DNA of 64,000 nucleotides from Laccaria trichodermophora. Its lineage: Eukaryota > Basidiomycota > Agaricomycetes > Agaricales > Hydnangiaceae. The translations under genes were made by a program, and so were the position numbers. The stretch's first letter is position 1; the number at the start of each line of letters is the position of its first letter. Under the pieces are notes generated by a model. It saw nothing but the letters and a program-made list of their open reading frames with translations, made no database searches and had not been told where the DNA came from. Where the stretch lies: NCBI GenBank assembly GCA_018417955.1, contig JACTVC010000028.1:558001-622000 (forward strand). The letters run 5' to 3'. Shown in pieces: positions 21,225-32,559 of the stretch.

Positions 21225-21873
21225 TGGCAACGAACCCGCTCGCGATCGAGCCTAACCATTGAAAATTTGACATGGCTGACGGGACAAGGAGTCGGCAAAA
21301 TAGCTGCTCCGGCCTCCTTTCATATTTGATACGGTTTCTGCGTTCGCAGCGGTAATTAGACGAAATGACGGGTGCCGATGAAGATTTGGTTGAAGGCGGA
21401 GTGGAAGTAAAGAGCTCATTTGGAGTTGACTCGATGGATGGTGACAGCGGAGAGCACGACCCGTCACACCATGTGATGCAGAAACGCGTGAGTGTCGTCA
21501 CGATCTAGTGGAGACGCGTCAGCTTCATGGGTATTGAAGTAGCGTGCTAAGACGAATATTGTAGCAAGATATTTTTGAGCATTTGGGTAATTTTCGTATT
21601 TCGAAGGCGCCGTTGATCGTGGTGAAATTGAGGGTGCCAGTGAGAACAGTTGGTGACATGCGCACCAATGAACAGGAATTTGGACATAGTTCCGTATTTC
21701 TCAAGGCGCGAAAAGAGGATTGTTCTTAAGTGAGCAAGAAATTACGAGTTGAATCACAACATTCTGGAACGACTTCGATGCATCAGAAGAAAGAGATCAC
21801 CAACCTCGGAAGATTGTCTGTCTTTCGAGGTTCGTGATATCTTCCTCCTGTTGACCCATTCGTGTAATTGATA
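21225..21873. other. Intergenic between BTB and kinase genes
   Basis: Both flanking genes are on the minus strand. The interval holds the BTB gene upstream region and the kinase 3' flank. A minus-strand open stretch (21076-21501) overlaps the BTB start in another frame and has no motif. Confidence 0.35.
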
Positions 21874-23243
21874 TTAGTTCTTTTTTGTTTCTAACGGTTC
21901 CTGCTTCTTACTCCAATCATTCCATATCCTTTTGAAACGAACCGGGTGGTCCACTATCTGAACGTTTTCGGGTTGCAGTTCTGCTCGAATGTTGCCAATG
22001 GAAGGTCGGAGTCGAGAGTCGTCCGCCCAGCATTTTTTAGTGATGCACCACATCCAATCTGGGATTTGAAGTGGCCGTGGTGGACGGCGCCCCTCCAAAA
22101 TTTGAAGAACAGCCGTAATGTTTGTGTGATCTTGAAATGGTACCAAGCCGCTGTAAATCTTCATCAAACTAGTGAGCAATCGTTGGGATCAAATATGACT
22201 GGATTACCTCGTAGATCAACATTCCAAAAGAGTATATATCGCTCTCGAACGTTGGGCGGGCACTCATCTTGTAATATGCTTCAGGAACTAATAGTTCTGG
22301 AGCCATCCACCGAGGGCTGCCTGCACCTGACCGCGTATAGGTGGAAGGTACAGCCTCTGCCGCGAGAACTGCACTAATGTCGCCTGACGCAAAGGTGCCG
22401 ACGATTACTCGGGTCCTTGTCTTAATTGAAGAAGACGATTCCCAATCGAGAAAGGACAAGCCGAAATCAGCGATGCGCGGTGCGCCGTCGTCGTCTATAA
22501 CAATATTTACGCCTTTTAAATCCCCGTGTATCACGCCACAGGATTTGAGGAACTCGAGACCTTCCGCAACGCCTGCCACCTGTAGATCAGCCTATGGTTA
22601 GCAGGGTATACTCTGAGGTATTCGACGTGGCTTACGAGACGTTCCTGGTTCGCGTCTGGAGTGTTCAGCAGAAACTCCACGACGCTCCCATTTGCTTGCC
22701 ACGGCGTCACGATGCTTAAGCAGCCATGCTGACACGTAGTTGAAGTGAGGGGTAGGATGCGTGGGTGTCGCAGTATGTCCATAATCAACGCTTCTCGTAC
22801 GAAGTGCTATGTTAAAGAGAAAAATCAGGTCAAATTCCAGATATATCCAACGAACTTACTCGAATGGCGGTGAATTGGGTTTCCCGACAAACCCTGAACT
22901 GTTTAACGGCGACAGTTCTGCCACCGACTTGACCCCGGTAGATAGTCGCGGAGCCGCCGATATACATAGGTTCCGTTGTCAGCTCCTTCACACATTTCTT
23001 ACCTAACGTAAGCGCAGAGGGTAGAGCGAGGGTCTTCTCCGAAACGTGTAAGGCATAGCGATACCAAGGGCGTAGCGCTTGAGGTGGGACGATCAACTGA
23101 AGGGCCTTTGCAAAGTTAGCGGTGCCACTGGTGAGCGGTGAAGGTAATACGCTTACCTTCGTTGTAGCATAGATTATGTCAACGTGGAGCTGAGAGCTCC
23201 TTTGGCTTGTTGAATGGATGGACTCTGGGAGGGCTGAGAGCAT
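21874..23243 (-). CDS. Protein kinase, basidiomycete TKL-like
   Basis: Predicted 386 residues from ATG 23243; upstream exons may exist. Exons: 23243-23157, 23105-22860, 22806-22636, 22579-22208, 22158-21874. Kinase subdomains appear in order: glycine loop IGGSATIYRG, ATP-binding Lys in VAVKQFR, REALIMDILRHPRIL, catalytic loop HGDLKGVNIVID, metal-binding ADFGLS, APE motif GSPRWMAPEL, SDIYSFGMLIYEIYSG, and CWADDSRLRPS. The catalytic loop has HGD rather than HRD, which is usual in the expanded TKL-type kinases of mushrooms. An extra stretch of about 35 residues (including FASGDISAVLAAEAVPSTYT) sits between ADFG and APE, so the activation loop is long. Target unknown. Confidence 0.85.
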
Positions 23244-24140
23244 CTGGGCGAGTGGGGGAGTCACTGAGAGGTCGTGAGTGCCATACCTGAAATAAGAACT
23301 GTGCAATGGATGGGTTACGAGCCGATTTGAGGTAGTGCTTTCCCAATCTAATTAGTCTCTGATTACCGACCACGTAACAGTCGCCTCAATTTTAAGGTAA
23401 TTCGTCTTTTGTGATATCTTTTGAAACCAAACGATGCTACTTGCACATTCTTCTCTTCCTTCTTTGATGATTAAAACACCGAGAGGTGCTGATCAATGTA
23501 AGAATCGAAGAGGTAAGAATGAGGAAAAGTATGGCGTACGTGGTGTGACAACAGACTTCGGATACGGTGAACCGAACAGGCTGGTATCGAATATCGCTCC
23601 AGTACAGCATATGAATGGAATTGTGTCATGGTATACCTTCAGATCCGACCCTCCATCACTGCAAAGATATAGAATACCTTGTCACTCAGCATAGACTAAA
23701 AGTAAGAAAGACAACCTACTACTTAATAGTGTACGCGACAAAATTTCACCCGCTAAATTCGCGATTTACATGTAAGTGGTGCATTTTCTATTGAGGTGAG
23801 ATGCAGTACGACTTACGTTAAGAGTCTAAGTGGATCGGTTAAGGTTTACCGTACCACCTTGAATGACTGATCATAAGCTATGAAAGAACTGTCTTTGGTT
23901 GGTAGAATCGTAGAGGGGCGTCGTTACTTCGAGGTTCGAGGAAGGTTAGAGTGAGGAAAAGGTTCATCTTGATGTTCACGAAGTACGTTGACTATTAGGA
24001 CGTGCGAGGTAAGGGATGCGAGAAGCGTTGCGTCGAGGTGGGAGGAAGGGTAGATTGAGGTGAAAAAGATGAGGTGACCCCTGGGAACGTACCCATCTTG
24101 CGCCTGACGAGTGTGTCTATAAGTCGGTCAAAGGCCACCG
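23244..24140. other. Intergenic, no gene seen
   Basis: Short open stretches only. No domain, RNA gene or clear repeat recognised. Confidence 0.4.
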
Positions 24141-24149
24141 TCAAATTCA

Positions 24150-24560
24150 AATACGCCTGTCAACTCCTCCCAGTCCAAGCCGCTCAAGCGATAAGTCGCC
24201 AAGCGATTCGTCAGAGCACCTACGTCAACTAGGTGGGAGGCACAAGTCACAACGCCCCTCTACTTGAAGTCAAGGCGTGCGCAACGAAGGAAGTCCGCTG
24301 CTTTGAAGGCATAGAAACTCGTCACGGAGGATGTATCGCGGGTGCAGGTAAGATGCGAGGACGAGAAGGCAGATTGATGCCGCCAAAGTCTATGTGCGAA
24401 AAGGGGTGGGTGGATAGACAGACCAACGAACCTGACCGCAGGTGGATGGGGGAAGGGGAGGCCAAGCGACGGATGAATGGGCGACCAAAGTCTCGAGAAT
24501 GAGAGGACACGAACCTGTCGCGAATCTGGTAGGCTATCAAGTTATCAACTGCGCACGCAC
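24150..24560 (-). repeat. Dispersed repeat R1, inverted relative
   Basis: The minus strand reads HIDFGGINLPSRPRILPAPA, which resembles FRIDLGGFNLFSRPHIVPA read on + at about 33870-33930, and a third relative near 42565-42640. It is a shared module that flanks the WD40-like genes at the other two sites. Coding status is doubtful. Confidence 0.45.
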
Positions 24561-25379
24561 CCAAAATGACGAGCCCTTCCCTCATCCTCCCTTCTCCAAA
24601 AGCCCGCGTGAACCCAGCCATCCGCCTCCCTACACCCCGGACCGTGCCCATAGATTGGAGCCCTTACGCATATCCGACAACCTTGTTTTCGTCCTCGTTC
24701 CGCTTGAGCAAATCTCATTTCAGAACTGTTTTGGGTGGGCCTTCGGACAAGAATAGAAGGTGCGTGACCCGTACGCCCCCCTTTGCGAGTAACGGGGTTG
24801 AAGGAGGGCCCGGAGATGGTAAGGGAGTCAGATGAGCCCCGAGGCGAAAACGGTATGGCCCGCTTTGAGAGCCGCTAGGGTCAGGACTCAGTACTTAGTG
24901 CTCAGTACTCAGGAGCCATGGTAGGCTATAAAAAGTCTCCAAGCGTCGTCGTAGACCCAGAAAAGAAGGCAAGTGCGCAAGCTTGATGAGGGTAGTAAAG
25001 TGACTTGCCATCTTTTAGTTTGCTGGCCTCTGGCGAAACTGTTGACAGTAAATCTATGCCTTGTGAGCCGGAGTTTGGAGCATTGAATCAGGCTTGCAAT
25101 GTGTCCAGGACTGAGGAGGATGTCAAAGTGATGATGGTGGCAATTATTGAAGAATTTTATAGACTCCGAACCAAACGGAGATCAGCATTCACCCAAACGT
25201 CCACCACCAACGTCCATCGACCAACTGACATACCTCCTACAAAACCATGCACATAGCTTTCCAAAGCCCCAAAATCGTCCCAAACTCCAACAATCCACGG
25301 CGTCGATTTTGACTCCACGCCGGGGAGCACGTCCACCAAATCCTTCGGTGGTGAATTCGTGGGTAGGCTGGTTATTGGA

Positions 25380-25960
25380 ACGCACGAGGGGAGGGGTACA
25401 AAGGGGTGTCGTTGCTTTGAGGTCCGAGGAAGGTTAGAGTGAGGAAAAGGTCCATCTTGCGCGTGACGAGGATGTTCACGAATCGCGTCAAAAGCCACCA
25501 CTCCCTGTGGAGACGTGCCGATTTCTGAAGAACTGGGACCGACCGGTCGTCTATCTAAACAGGCGAAATCATCTTCCCGGATCACTATTGTGGAATATAA
25601 ACGCGCCTGTCAACTTCTCCCAATCCGAAGCTCGAACGAATTCACCAAGCAACAAACGAGTAGGCCATTGATCCTTGCAGCGCCGACATCGACTGGGTAG
25701 CCACAAAACGCTCACGTACTCCAAGGTGTCTGCTTCTTCCAGGAAGCGGGGGAATGACGTGTCGGATGTTCAGCAAGTTGGGTTTTTGCTTCGGCGTTCG
25801 CTTATGGCAATAGTGGGCTTAGCGAATTACGGATAGGCGGGGAGGGTGTGGATGTGAACGGAGGAGTCCGCAGCTAAAGTCGAGAGACCAAATGCATGTC
25901 CCAACTTCAACGTTTGCAGCTGCCTCTGACCTGACCTTTTGATAGGCCTCATCTCGGAGT
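25380..25960 (-). repeat. Inverted repeat arm 1 (partner 32560-33345)
   Basis: Its reverse complement follows the + strand at 32560-33030. Shared landmarks are CTCTCGACTTTAGCTGC, CACATCCACACCCTCCCCG, CGACACGTCATTCC (one mismatch) and the protein-like string VAFDAIREHPRHAQ. The similarity continues as LPGVESKSTPW (arm 1, about 25300) against LPGVESEWTPC (arm 2, about 33210). The arms are diverged and lie about 7 kb apart. Confidence 0.65.
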
Positions 25961-26226
25961 CTCTGGCTCGGAGGCGTGGTAACACGAAGTGAGACCTTTA
26001 CTCGCTTCTAGCCATGTCCTCAAGCTTCATAGTGTTTCTATCATTGACGATTCCTCTGCAGGCTTATCTTGACAACTAATTCCCGCTTATCGAATGCTAA
26101 CGCCCACGTTCAACGCGTGAAGGAGAACGGCGGATATAGCGCGCTTTCAATTACTCTCCCTGGCATCATCGCTCAACTACACACCCATTCAGAGATGAGC
26201 GAATTCGACGCGTCACACTCAAGCTT
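25961..26226. other. Spacer, no gene seen
   Basis: Short stretch between the inverted repeat arm and the first tRNA-like repeat. Nothing recognised. Confidence 0.3.
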
Positions 26227-26331
26227 CTCTGTTCGTATATGGGTGAATACACGCGCTGTATATTGATTTGAAAGATGGCCAAACTCAAATGCCCAAGTTG
26301 GGTTCGACTCCCAGACAGAGATTAATGCAAT
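26227..26331 (+). repeat. tRNA-like repeat, copy 1
   Basis: Starts CTCTG and ends CAGAG, forming an acceptor-like stem. It has a D-arm-like GTATATGGGTGAATAC and a T-arm GGGTTCGACTCCC with a B-box. The anticodon arm is not canonical. It belongs to a family of about ten copies in this window. Confidence 0.65.
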
Positions 26332-27337
26332 ATGAGTAAGGTTGCATGTCTTTTACGACGTGGACCGGTAAATCTCTTTTTTTTATGGTGAACTCATCAA
26401 AGTGATCGATGTTACATTTCACGTATCCTGGTAAATGGCTTGGGTGTGCAACACGCGGAATGGCAATGTCTTCCGACTCCCTTTCGCTTTTGAGTGAGTA
26501 TATCATCGAGGACTACACTTCAAGCATATCATGCAAATTACATTTACCTTGGACGCCAGTGTCCTTCCGCACCACCGCCGCCTTTGACGAACGAATGGTG
26601 GAGCGCCTTCCATCCACCCCATCGTTACTAAATTATCCAGGATCTTTTCAAGTTGTGGGACTGGTGTTCTTTCCTACGATCTGGTACGCTGGTCTGTTGA
26701 TTTATTTTTGGTATCTTACCCGTCGTTCTAATGTTTTAGCAATTTGGTGCGCTGCTTTGGACCAGAACGGAGAATTGGGATTCCTGGTATGTTCGCTCAG
26801 CGCTGTGCGGGTGAATTGTTGAACGGAGACGTCTTTCAACTTGAGTATATTTAATCGCGATCCTCCTCTTTTTTCAACTTTTTTCTTTATTCGGGTAGAG
26901 AGAGCACGGACTGCACCATTTATGTCTTTGGGCCACCAGGCAACTCTAGATCCATCCGGCGTTGGTACCTAACAAAGGCCCCAGCTCAGCGCTCACCTCT
27001 CGCCGTTTCATACCTCAGTAACCTCACGTACATCTTGTAGTGCTACCACTTTCATCCTGGCGTGCGGATGCTTCCTCGAGGTACGCCCTGCTTCGCCCGT
27101 TATTCAATAGATCAATCTCCGACGTTTGCCAGGTCCCTCCACAAACAGCTCCTTCACCCGCTTTCGAAGAGGCTCTTAAAATTACGCGCAAGTGCTTGAT
27201 CAGCATTAATGACAAATTCTGGCGGCACATCGTCAGTCACGAGCGAAGTGAGGGATGCGCGAGCTTCGAGGTGGAGACATGGCAAAGAACTAGGTCACAA
27301 GGTAGGAAATCACCTAAGGTGAAGTTCCATGCTTATT
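26332..27337. other. Repeat-poor spacer with unassigned open frame
   Basis: An ATG-initiated frame at 26409-26822 (137 codons, hydrophobic near its C-terminus) contains TPVSFRTTAAFDERMVE. A diverged copy, TPVVFHDSAAFDERMVE, reads on the minus strand near 28240-28190. It may belong to a repeat rather than a gene. I do not recognise it. Confidence 0.3.
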
Positions 27338-27429
27338 AGCAGCATGGCGCAGTTGGAAGCGCGCGGGGCCCATATTCCAAGTTCTGGTATGAAACCCCGA
27401 GGTCACTCGATCGAAACGAGTTGCTGCTA
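27338..27429 (+). tRNA. Initiator tRNA-Met (CAT) with short intron
   Basis: The cloverleaf is complete. The acceptor AGCAGCA pairs with TGCTGCT and the discriminator is A. The D-stem is GCGC/GCGC around AGTTGGAA. The anticodon stem CGGGG/CCCCG encloses CCCATA, about 19 intron bases and a final A, giving anticodon CAT. The variable loop is AGGTC. The T-stem ACTCG/CGAGT has loop ATCGAAA. The AUCGAAA T-loop, in place of the usual TTCNANN, is the mark of eukaryotic initiator tRNA. The intron lies after position 37, as in other nuclear tRNAs. No run of four T occurs until about 75 bp downstream, so termination is unclear. Confidence 0.9.
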
Positions 27430-27519
27430 TATTATTGATAAGAGCATTTGCAAAACTTTCTTTCTTTCTTTAAAGCAAGTACATAATTTCCACAACGCAT
27501 GTTCTTTTCAAGCATGAGG

Positions 27520-27775
27520 TCAGCAGAGATGGATCAGCATTGGATGTTTGGATTGACCAAGCACGGTGGAAGAAATTCTTCCGTTGCACTTGGGAGAGAA
27601 GGGTACATAGGAGTGGGTTTGCTTTTCTTCGATCCAGGCGGGGGGACTCTGCATGCTAAACTTAATGGAATAGTTTATGAATGGGACCTGTGGAAAAATC
27701 ATTGTGGTCCCGAATGGCGGATTGGGGAGGGGAGGTCCGCCTCGACAAAATACCTTTTATCACGCCGTCTGTAAT
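27520..27775 (+). pseudogene. WD40-like family member, 3' fragment (WD1)
   Basis: Carries only the last blade of the local WD40-like family: GVGLLFFDPGGGTLHAKL, then YEWDLWKN and CGPEWRIGEG. No upstream exons are present, so it is a fragment. It faces the minus-strand fragment at 27925-28150 tail to tail. Confidence 0.7.
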
Positions 27776-27924
27776 TTATCATTATAAGTACCACGAGCCG
27801 CCAAGATCAAGCAAACAACTTTGTGAGCATGTGCGTAGTGTGTCAGACCTCTTTTGCATGAACGCTCGTCAGTCATTCTAATGAACTACAAACAGATAAA
27901 GTATGATTGTCGAGCCAGAGATCC

Positions 27925-28150
27925 TACTCCTCCCCGATCCAACATTCGGGACCAGGCTCAAAGTTTTTCTGCAGGTCCCACTCATAGAGCGTTCCGCCAA
28001 GTTCAGCGTACAGAGCTCCCCCGCTTGGATCTAAGAAAAGCGCACCCAGTCCTATGTGCCCTTTGAGCGTTTCTAACTTTAAGGGAAAAATTTCTTCCGT
28101 CTTAAACGACGTCGCATCTATAATATCAATAATGATTTCATGAGGGGAGA
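27925..28150 (-). pseudogene. WD40-like family member, 3' fragment (WD2)
   Basis: The minus strand reads IIDIIDATSFKTEEIFPLKL, GLGALFLDPSGGALYAEL, GGTLYEWDLQKN and ECWIGEE, then stops. This equals the last exon of the complete relatives. Earlier exons are absent. Confidence 0.72.
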
Positions 28151-28463
28151 AATCATGGAGCTAAGGTTCAGGATTCAGACCACGTATTTGAGACGTAGTT
28201 AACTCTACCATTCGTTCGTCAAAGGCGGCGCTATCGTGGAAGACCACTGGCGTCCAAGGTGATCTACTTGAAGCGTAGTTGTTAATGATATGTTTACCCA
28301 TATGTATTGTCAAGGCAGTCTGAAGATCCACGTCGCATAGCGCAAGTCATCTTGAAGTAGAAAAGTAACATCAATCAGCTTGACGAGTTCAACATCAAAA
28401 AAAAAAGATCTGCAGGCCACGTCGTAAAAGAAATAGCCGTCGTGCGGATTTAGTCCTGAATTA

Positions 28464-28546
28464 TCTGTCTGGGAGTCGAACCCAGCTTGCGGATTCCTTT
28501 CAAATCAACATACAGATGCGTGTATTCACCAGCATACGATAGAGAA
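28464..28546 (-). repeat. tRNA-like repeat, copy 2
   Basis: The minus strand ends GCTGGGTTCGACTCCCAGAC (T-arm plus B-box) and begins TTCTCTATCGTATGCTGG. D-arm-like GTAT GCTGGTGA ATAC. The counterpart in the second duplicate is at 36955-37040. Confidence 0.65.
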
Positions 28547-29066
28547 GCTTGAGTATAACGCGTCAGGTTCGCCCATGTACGACGAAGGGATTTTAAATGG
28601 TGGGTAGTTCAGTGATGATGCAAGGGGATCGGAGTGAGTGAAGAAATACTATACTATATATCCTCCGTCCGCTTTCGCGTTGAACGCGATGCCAGCGCGG
28701 AAAGTTGAGTGGGAATTCGACACGCACGAACTTGTTGCCACGATAAACGTGTCAGCGCCATTGTTATACGAGAATAGTAACGGGAATGCTGTGAAGTTCG
28801 TAACAAAAACTTTATCTCTATGAATGAGACCCATATATGAGGGCGTACCATAGCACCAAGGAGAAGCGAATCCGTGCATGGACACCATTTGTCCGTTTAA
28901 GTTTTTCTATTTTGCATTGGGCGCGCGACGGAAATGGATCTACGATCCTGAAGTGAGGAGAAATATTTCTTTCCACGGCTCGCAGGTAGCTATAGTATTA
29001 GGTCGTCGTCGTCGAATGACCTAGTTCATGTTGTGAAAAAGGAACGATACCGTTGATTAGGCGAGA

Positions 29067-29145
29067 CTCTGTCTGGGAGTCGAACCCAGCATCCCTAATA
29101 TCAGCCTGAGGATGAAGAGTAGCCATGACTGATGTACGACAGAGG
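29067..29145 (-). repeat. tRNA-like repeat, copy 3
   Basis: Has the same T-arm (GCTGGGTTCGACTCCCAG) and 5' CTCTGTCGTA. It is shortened in the middle. Counterpart at 37545-37607. Confidence 0.55.
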
Positions 29146-29460
29146 AGCTTGACGAGTATCGCCCATATCCTCACATGATGCGTTCCTAATGGGGTTGGTC
29201 AAGCATATGGAACACAACACTAGCAAGAAGAGGTACGGGTAAACCTTGTCCGACGCATCGCCGATACAATAAACGACCTGTCAACCTGTGGAGTCTTCGA
29301 GTTGTCGATGAAATAGCACACTTACCGACACAAGGAGGACGTAGCGAGGCAAAGCTCGAAACTAAAGGAGCCCATCCAGCAGTAGATCTACCTAACAAAG
29401 ACGGTGGGTTAAAGACAATCTAGATCACATTTTGAAAAAAAAAAATGCGAAACCATGCCG

Positions 29461-29562
29461 ATCTCTCTGTCTAGGAGTCGAACCCAGCTTTTGCGCATAT
29501 AAATATCGAGACTTGCCTGGAAATGGCAAGCGCATGTGCCAAGTAACTGGTATACGAACAGA
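29461..29562 (-). repeat. tRNA-like repeat, copy 4
   Basis: Perfect terminal pairing ATCTCTGT/ACAGAGAT and T-arm GCTGGGTTCGACTCCTAG. Counterpart at 37986-38100. Confidence 0.65.
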
Positions 29563-30405
29563 GATCTTGACAGCAATTCGTGAGTATCGTCTAAGTAAGA
29601 CCACGCGCTTTCATTCTAATAGGTAAGGTAACAGCGGTAGGTAGGAGTAGATCGACGTTACCAAGTGCACCACTCTTCATCCAACCGAGTTTTTGAGCTT
29701 AGACACGCGCAGAGCTTGACGTTATTGATCAAAATGCCCTCCTGGCTCATCACGCAGCCATTATAGACGTGAAAACGCGTGCTGTGGAGTAAATTTGCTC
29801 AAAACTCTCATGGCTGCTTTAGTCTGCGACGCCATCAGCTCAAAAGAAAATGCACCGGCAAAGAACGCACCAACAAAAACTACATGTATGCCCTCGACTA
29901 TTGAGACATTTTCGATTTGAAACTACCATATAACGATAAGCGATGCATAACGGAGATGTGTAAACCCACATAATGCTCCGGCAATGGATGGCTTGCTCGA
30001 CTGCCTTTCCTTGAGATCTGTACTCAGTCGAGATACCACGTCATTCAGGGGAAAGCAAACGAAGCAGGAATCACACCTCTCAAGAATCTGCGGCTTGATA
30101 AGAAGAATGTCCGTGCTGGTTTGTATTGTGGTGTTTGAGTGAGCGAACAGAATCAGAATTTGGTATCTGGGAAGGTATGTTGGTGCGATGTTGCATTGGA
30201 TGATTAAGTACAAGTACCTGTGATATAAGTTCATTTTGGAGCCGTGTTATCCTATATGCAGTGATTTTCGGAGCTTTTCATCCCAAGGAAGACGAAGTTG
30301 ACAACGTTCAAGTTGAAAGTCGGGGCTGCACGTCGTGGTCGCTGTCGAAGTGAGCATTGTCGGACTTTGTATCTGTTGTTTTCCTTGCCGCCCAATGGCC
30401 AACAC

Positions 30406-30420
30406 ACGCATAACGATGTT
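30406..30420 (+). repeat. LINE target-site duplication, left
   Basis: ACGCATAACGATGTT, repeated exactly at 32181-32195. The last two T may instead belong to the poly(T). Confidence 0.88.
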
Positions 30421-32180
30421 TTTTTTTTTTTTTTTTTTTTTTGGATTCTCGAGATTTACGTGCAACAAGTAAACTAGTACTAAGACGCACGGGAAGCGTA
30501 AGGCTTCCCTTAGGTGTAGCTGTGTCTAATGGATCTTCACTTGTGTGAATATCAGTGCCCGTTGTGTAGCTGTAATGTAAAGAGGGGGTTGTGAAGCTTT
30601 GGGGTATATGGTCCTGGGGGCGGGAGCATGGGCTGGTGCGTCTATGGGACGCTTGGGCAAGGGCGAGCGCTCTGCGCTCGCGGGGGTTTGTCCATGGGTG
30701 TGGGTGACACTAACGCGTTACTGATCTTCGTCGGATTCATCGTCCTCCGAATCTATGTCAGGCGGTTCTGGCTCGTCGAGGAATGTAGGGAGTTCCTTGG
30801 GCATGTACTTGATCCCTGTGAATGTGAATGCTCCCGAGTCTCTCAGGAAGTTGGCGAGAGTTGCTATGCCCTTGGGGGTACCTAGTAGCTCTGGGAGGGC
30901 AATATCTCGGTTGAATCCGCGTAGTTTGTCACGCTGGTTCTCGTATTGGACGCAGTCCCTTATGATGTGTTCGCGGGTTTGGGGGTCCACTCCACACACG
31001 CAGTTGGTAGACTTTTCTGGGAAGAATTGCTTACGGAATTCCCCAGTGTATGCGTGGCCGGTGCGGCACTGTATCAGGCGTCCAAAGACTTCGCGCTGGT
31101 CTTTCAACTCGGTGAAGTGTTTGGTGGGTTTCAAGGACGGGGGTATTCTGTTAGAAATGGCGAACCTTCCTTTCCGAGGGGCCCTCTGCCAATCGCGTGT
31201 CCATGCGGACTGGGTTGATGCTTTGGCCCTGCGTGGGGCAAACGCCCTTGACGTGCTTATTGGCGCGTTCCATGCCAGCTGGGTGGCCTCCTTGGCGATT
31301 TCGTCCGCCCTGTCGTTGCCTTTGATGTTACAGTGGCTTGGGCACCACTCGATCTCGATCGAGCGGGTTGGATCGCTGTCGAGGAATTTGACCATCTTTC
31401 GGTGGAACTTGGCTGCGTATAGTTGTCCTGATTGTGGTTTTGGGTCGAATATGGCCCCGGCCGCTGCTGCGTTGTCGACGAAGTAGTGTATGCCCGTTAT
31501 TTCTGGGTGGTTTGCAATGTATTTCATCGCTAAGTCCGCCCCCATCTTCAGCCCTGCCATTTCCGCGTCGTACACCTCTGCTCTCCCTCCCAAACCCATC
31601 TTCCCCGTGAACACCTCCTCTCCCTCATGAAACCCTACCGCCGCTGCTCTGACCCTTGGAAACCCCTTCTTCTTCACCAGAGACCCGTCCGTGTAGATGA
31701 TGAGATTTTCCTTTTTAGTTGACAGTTTTTGGTACTTTTCTTTGTGTTTATCTATTAGTTTTCGTTTTTCTTCTTCGTCTTTTGTTTCAGGTTTGTATAC
31801 ATTAATCTTGACCCGGTCACCGAAACTGGAGCTTGTACGTCGCCATGGTGCCACTAGGTATGGATCTATTCTTTCGTGCGCGTGGCATGTGTGCTTGGCT
31901 ATGTCGAGCAGGTTCGTTGTCCTTGCGCAGTTGGTGGCTGAGTTGTTCTTGAGTCTGGGTTGGAGAGGTGGCGGTGTTACTTTCTCTCCTGGTTTTCTCC
32001 ACTGCTGTGGTAGCCTCTGAATGATTGGGCTGGATGTGCTGAGTTTGTTGAACCGGATGGCGCATCTTTTCACGTGGAGGTTCACTTGGTGCCTGATGGG
32101 CGGGATCGACGCTTCCACTTCCAGCGCTTCAATTGGCGTGGTTCTAAACGCAGCACATATTAGCCTCAATGCCTTTCTCT
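30419..32180 (-). mobile_element. 5'-truncated non-LTR retrotransposon (LINE)
   Basis: Minus-strand insertion with its poly(A) tail seen as a run of T at about 30419-30442. It has a roughly 275-bp 3' UTR and the 3' half of a polymerase gene. Its 5' end is cut at the target-site duplication. The same sequence without the insert is at 38950-38985. The poly(A), 5' truncation and 13-15 bp duplication are what target-primed reverse transcription leaves. The tail and duplication look undecayed, so it is young. Confidence 0.92.
30718..32180 (-). CDS. LINE ORF2 C-terminal part, RNase H domain (5'-truncated)
   Basis: About 485 codons open from the truncation point to the stop at 30718. The first residues (RLICAAFRTTPIEALEVEAS) match the segment that follows reverse transcriptase in Tad/L1-like fungal elements. 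RNase H then shows LIIYTDGSL, AEVYDAEMAGL, HYFVDNAAAAG and GNDRADEIAKEA, with the four expected acidic residues. The end has a Cys/His motif (CVCGVDPQTREHIIRDC) typical of LINE C-termini and a very acidic tail. The reverse transcriptase itself was lost, so the copy cannot move on its own. Confidence 0.9.
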
Positions 32181-32195
32181 ACGCATAACGATGTT
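32181..32195 (+). repeat. LINE target-site duplication, right
   Basis: Exact second copy of 30406-30420. Confidence 0.88.
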
Positions 32196-32300
32196 GGAAC
32201 TACTCTCCGCGACCCCACTAGAAGCGAGTAAATTTAATCCTCCTCACTTCGTGTTAGCGCGCCTGTGGGATGAGACTCCGAGAGGAGGCCTCCTGAAAGG
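32196..32300 (+). repeat. Direct duplication copy A, right remainder
   Basis: Continues the match to copy B beyond the LINE: GGAACTACTCTCCGCGAC and GATGAGACTCCGAGAGGAGG recur at 38970-39085. Confidence 0.8.
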
Positions 32301-32559
32301 TCAGTCGCAATCTCCTCGTCCGTTTGAAAGATGAATCGACTCAATGAACGAGTTCTGGCGTTTCAGTGGACCCCCTAGAAGTTCAAAGCCACTATTCACA
32401 CCAAACCCGACCGCTCACACCAAACCCGACCGCATCCGGGTGTTTCCATCTCCCCTTTGGGATGAAGGACCGAGGCTCTCCTCTTACCAAGCCAGTGGTG
32501 AGCTGACGATCACTAGCATCCCGTTCATACCTGCGACGTTGGTTGTTTGCACTCGGAGA

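Larger units (their letters stand above)
28325..30405 (+). repeat. Direct duplication, copy A (partner 36808-38960)
   Basis: Long near-collinear similarity to 36808-38960. Landmarks shared in order are GTCGCATAGCGCAAGTCA, TACTATACTATATATCCTCC, GCCAGCGCGGAAAGTTGAGT, ATGAATGAGACCCATATATG, CGCATCGCCGATACAAT, CAGTCGAGATACCACGTC, and GGGGCTGCACGTCGTGGTCG. It contains three tRNA-like repeats. Its right end is split by the LINE and resumes at 32196-32300. Confidence 0.85.

Noticed and set aside
30419..30442. Long T run as a transcription terminator
   Set aside because: It is the poly(A) tail of the minus-strand LINE, shown by the target-site duplication.
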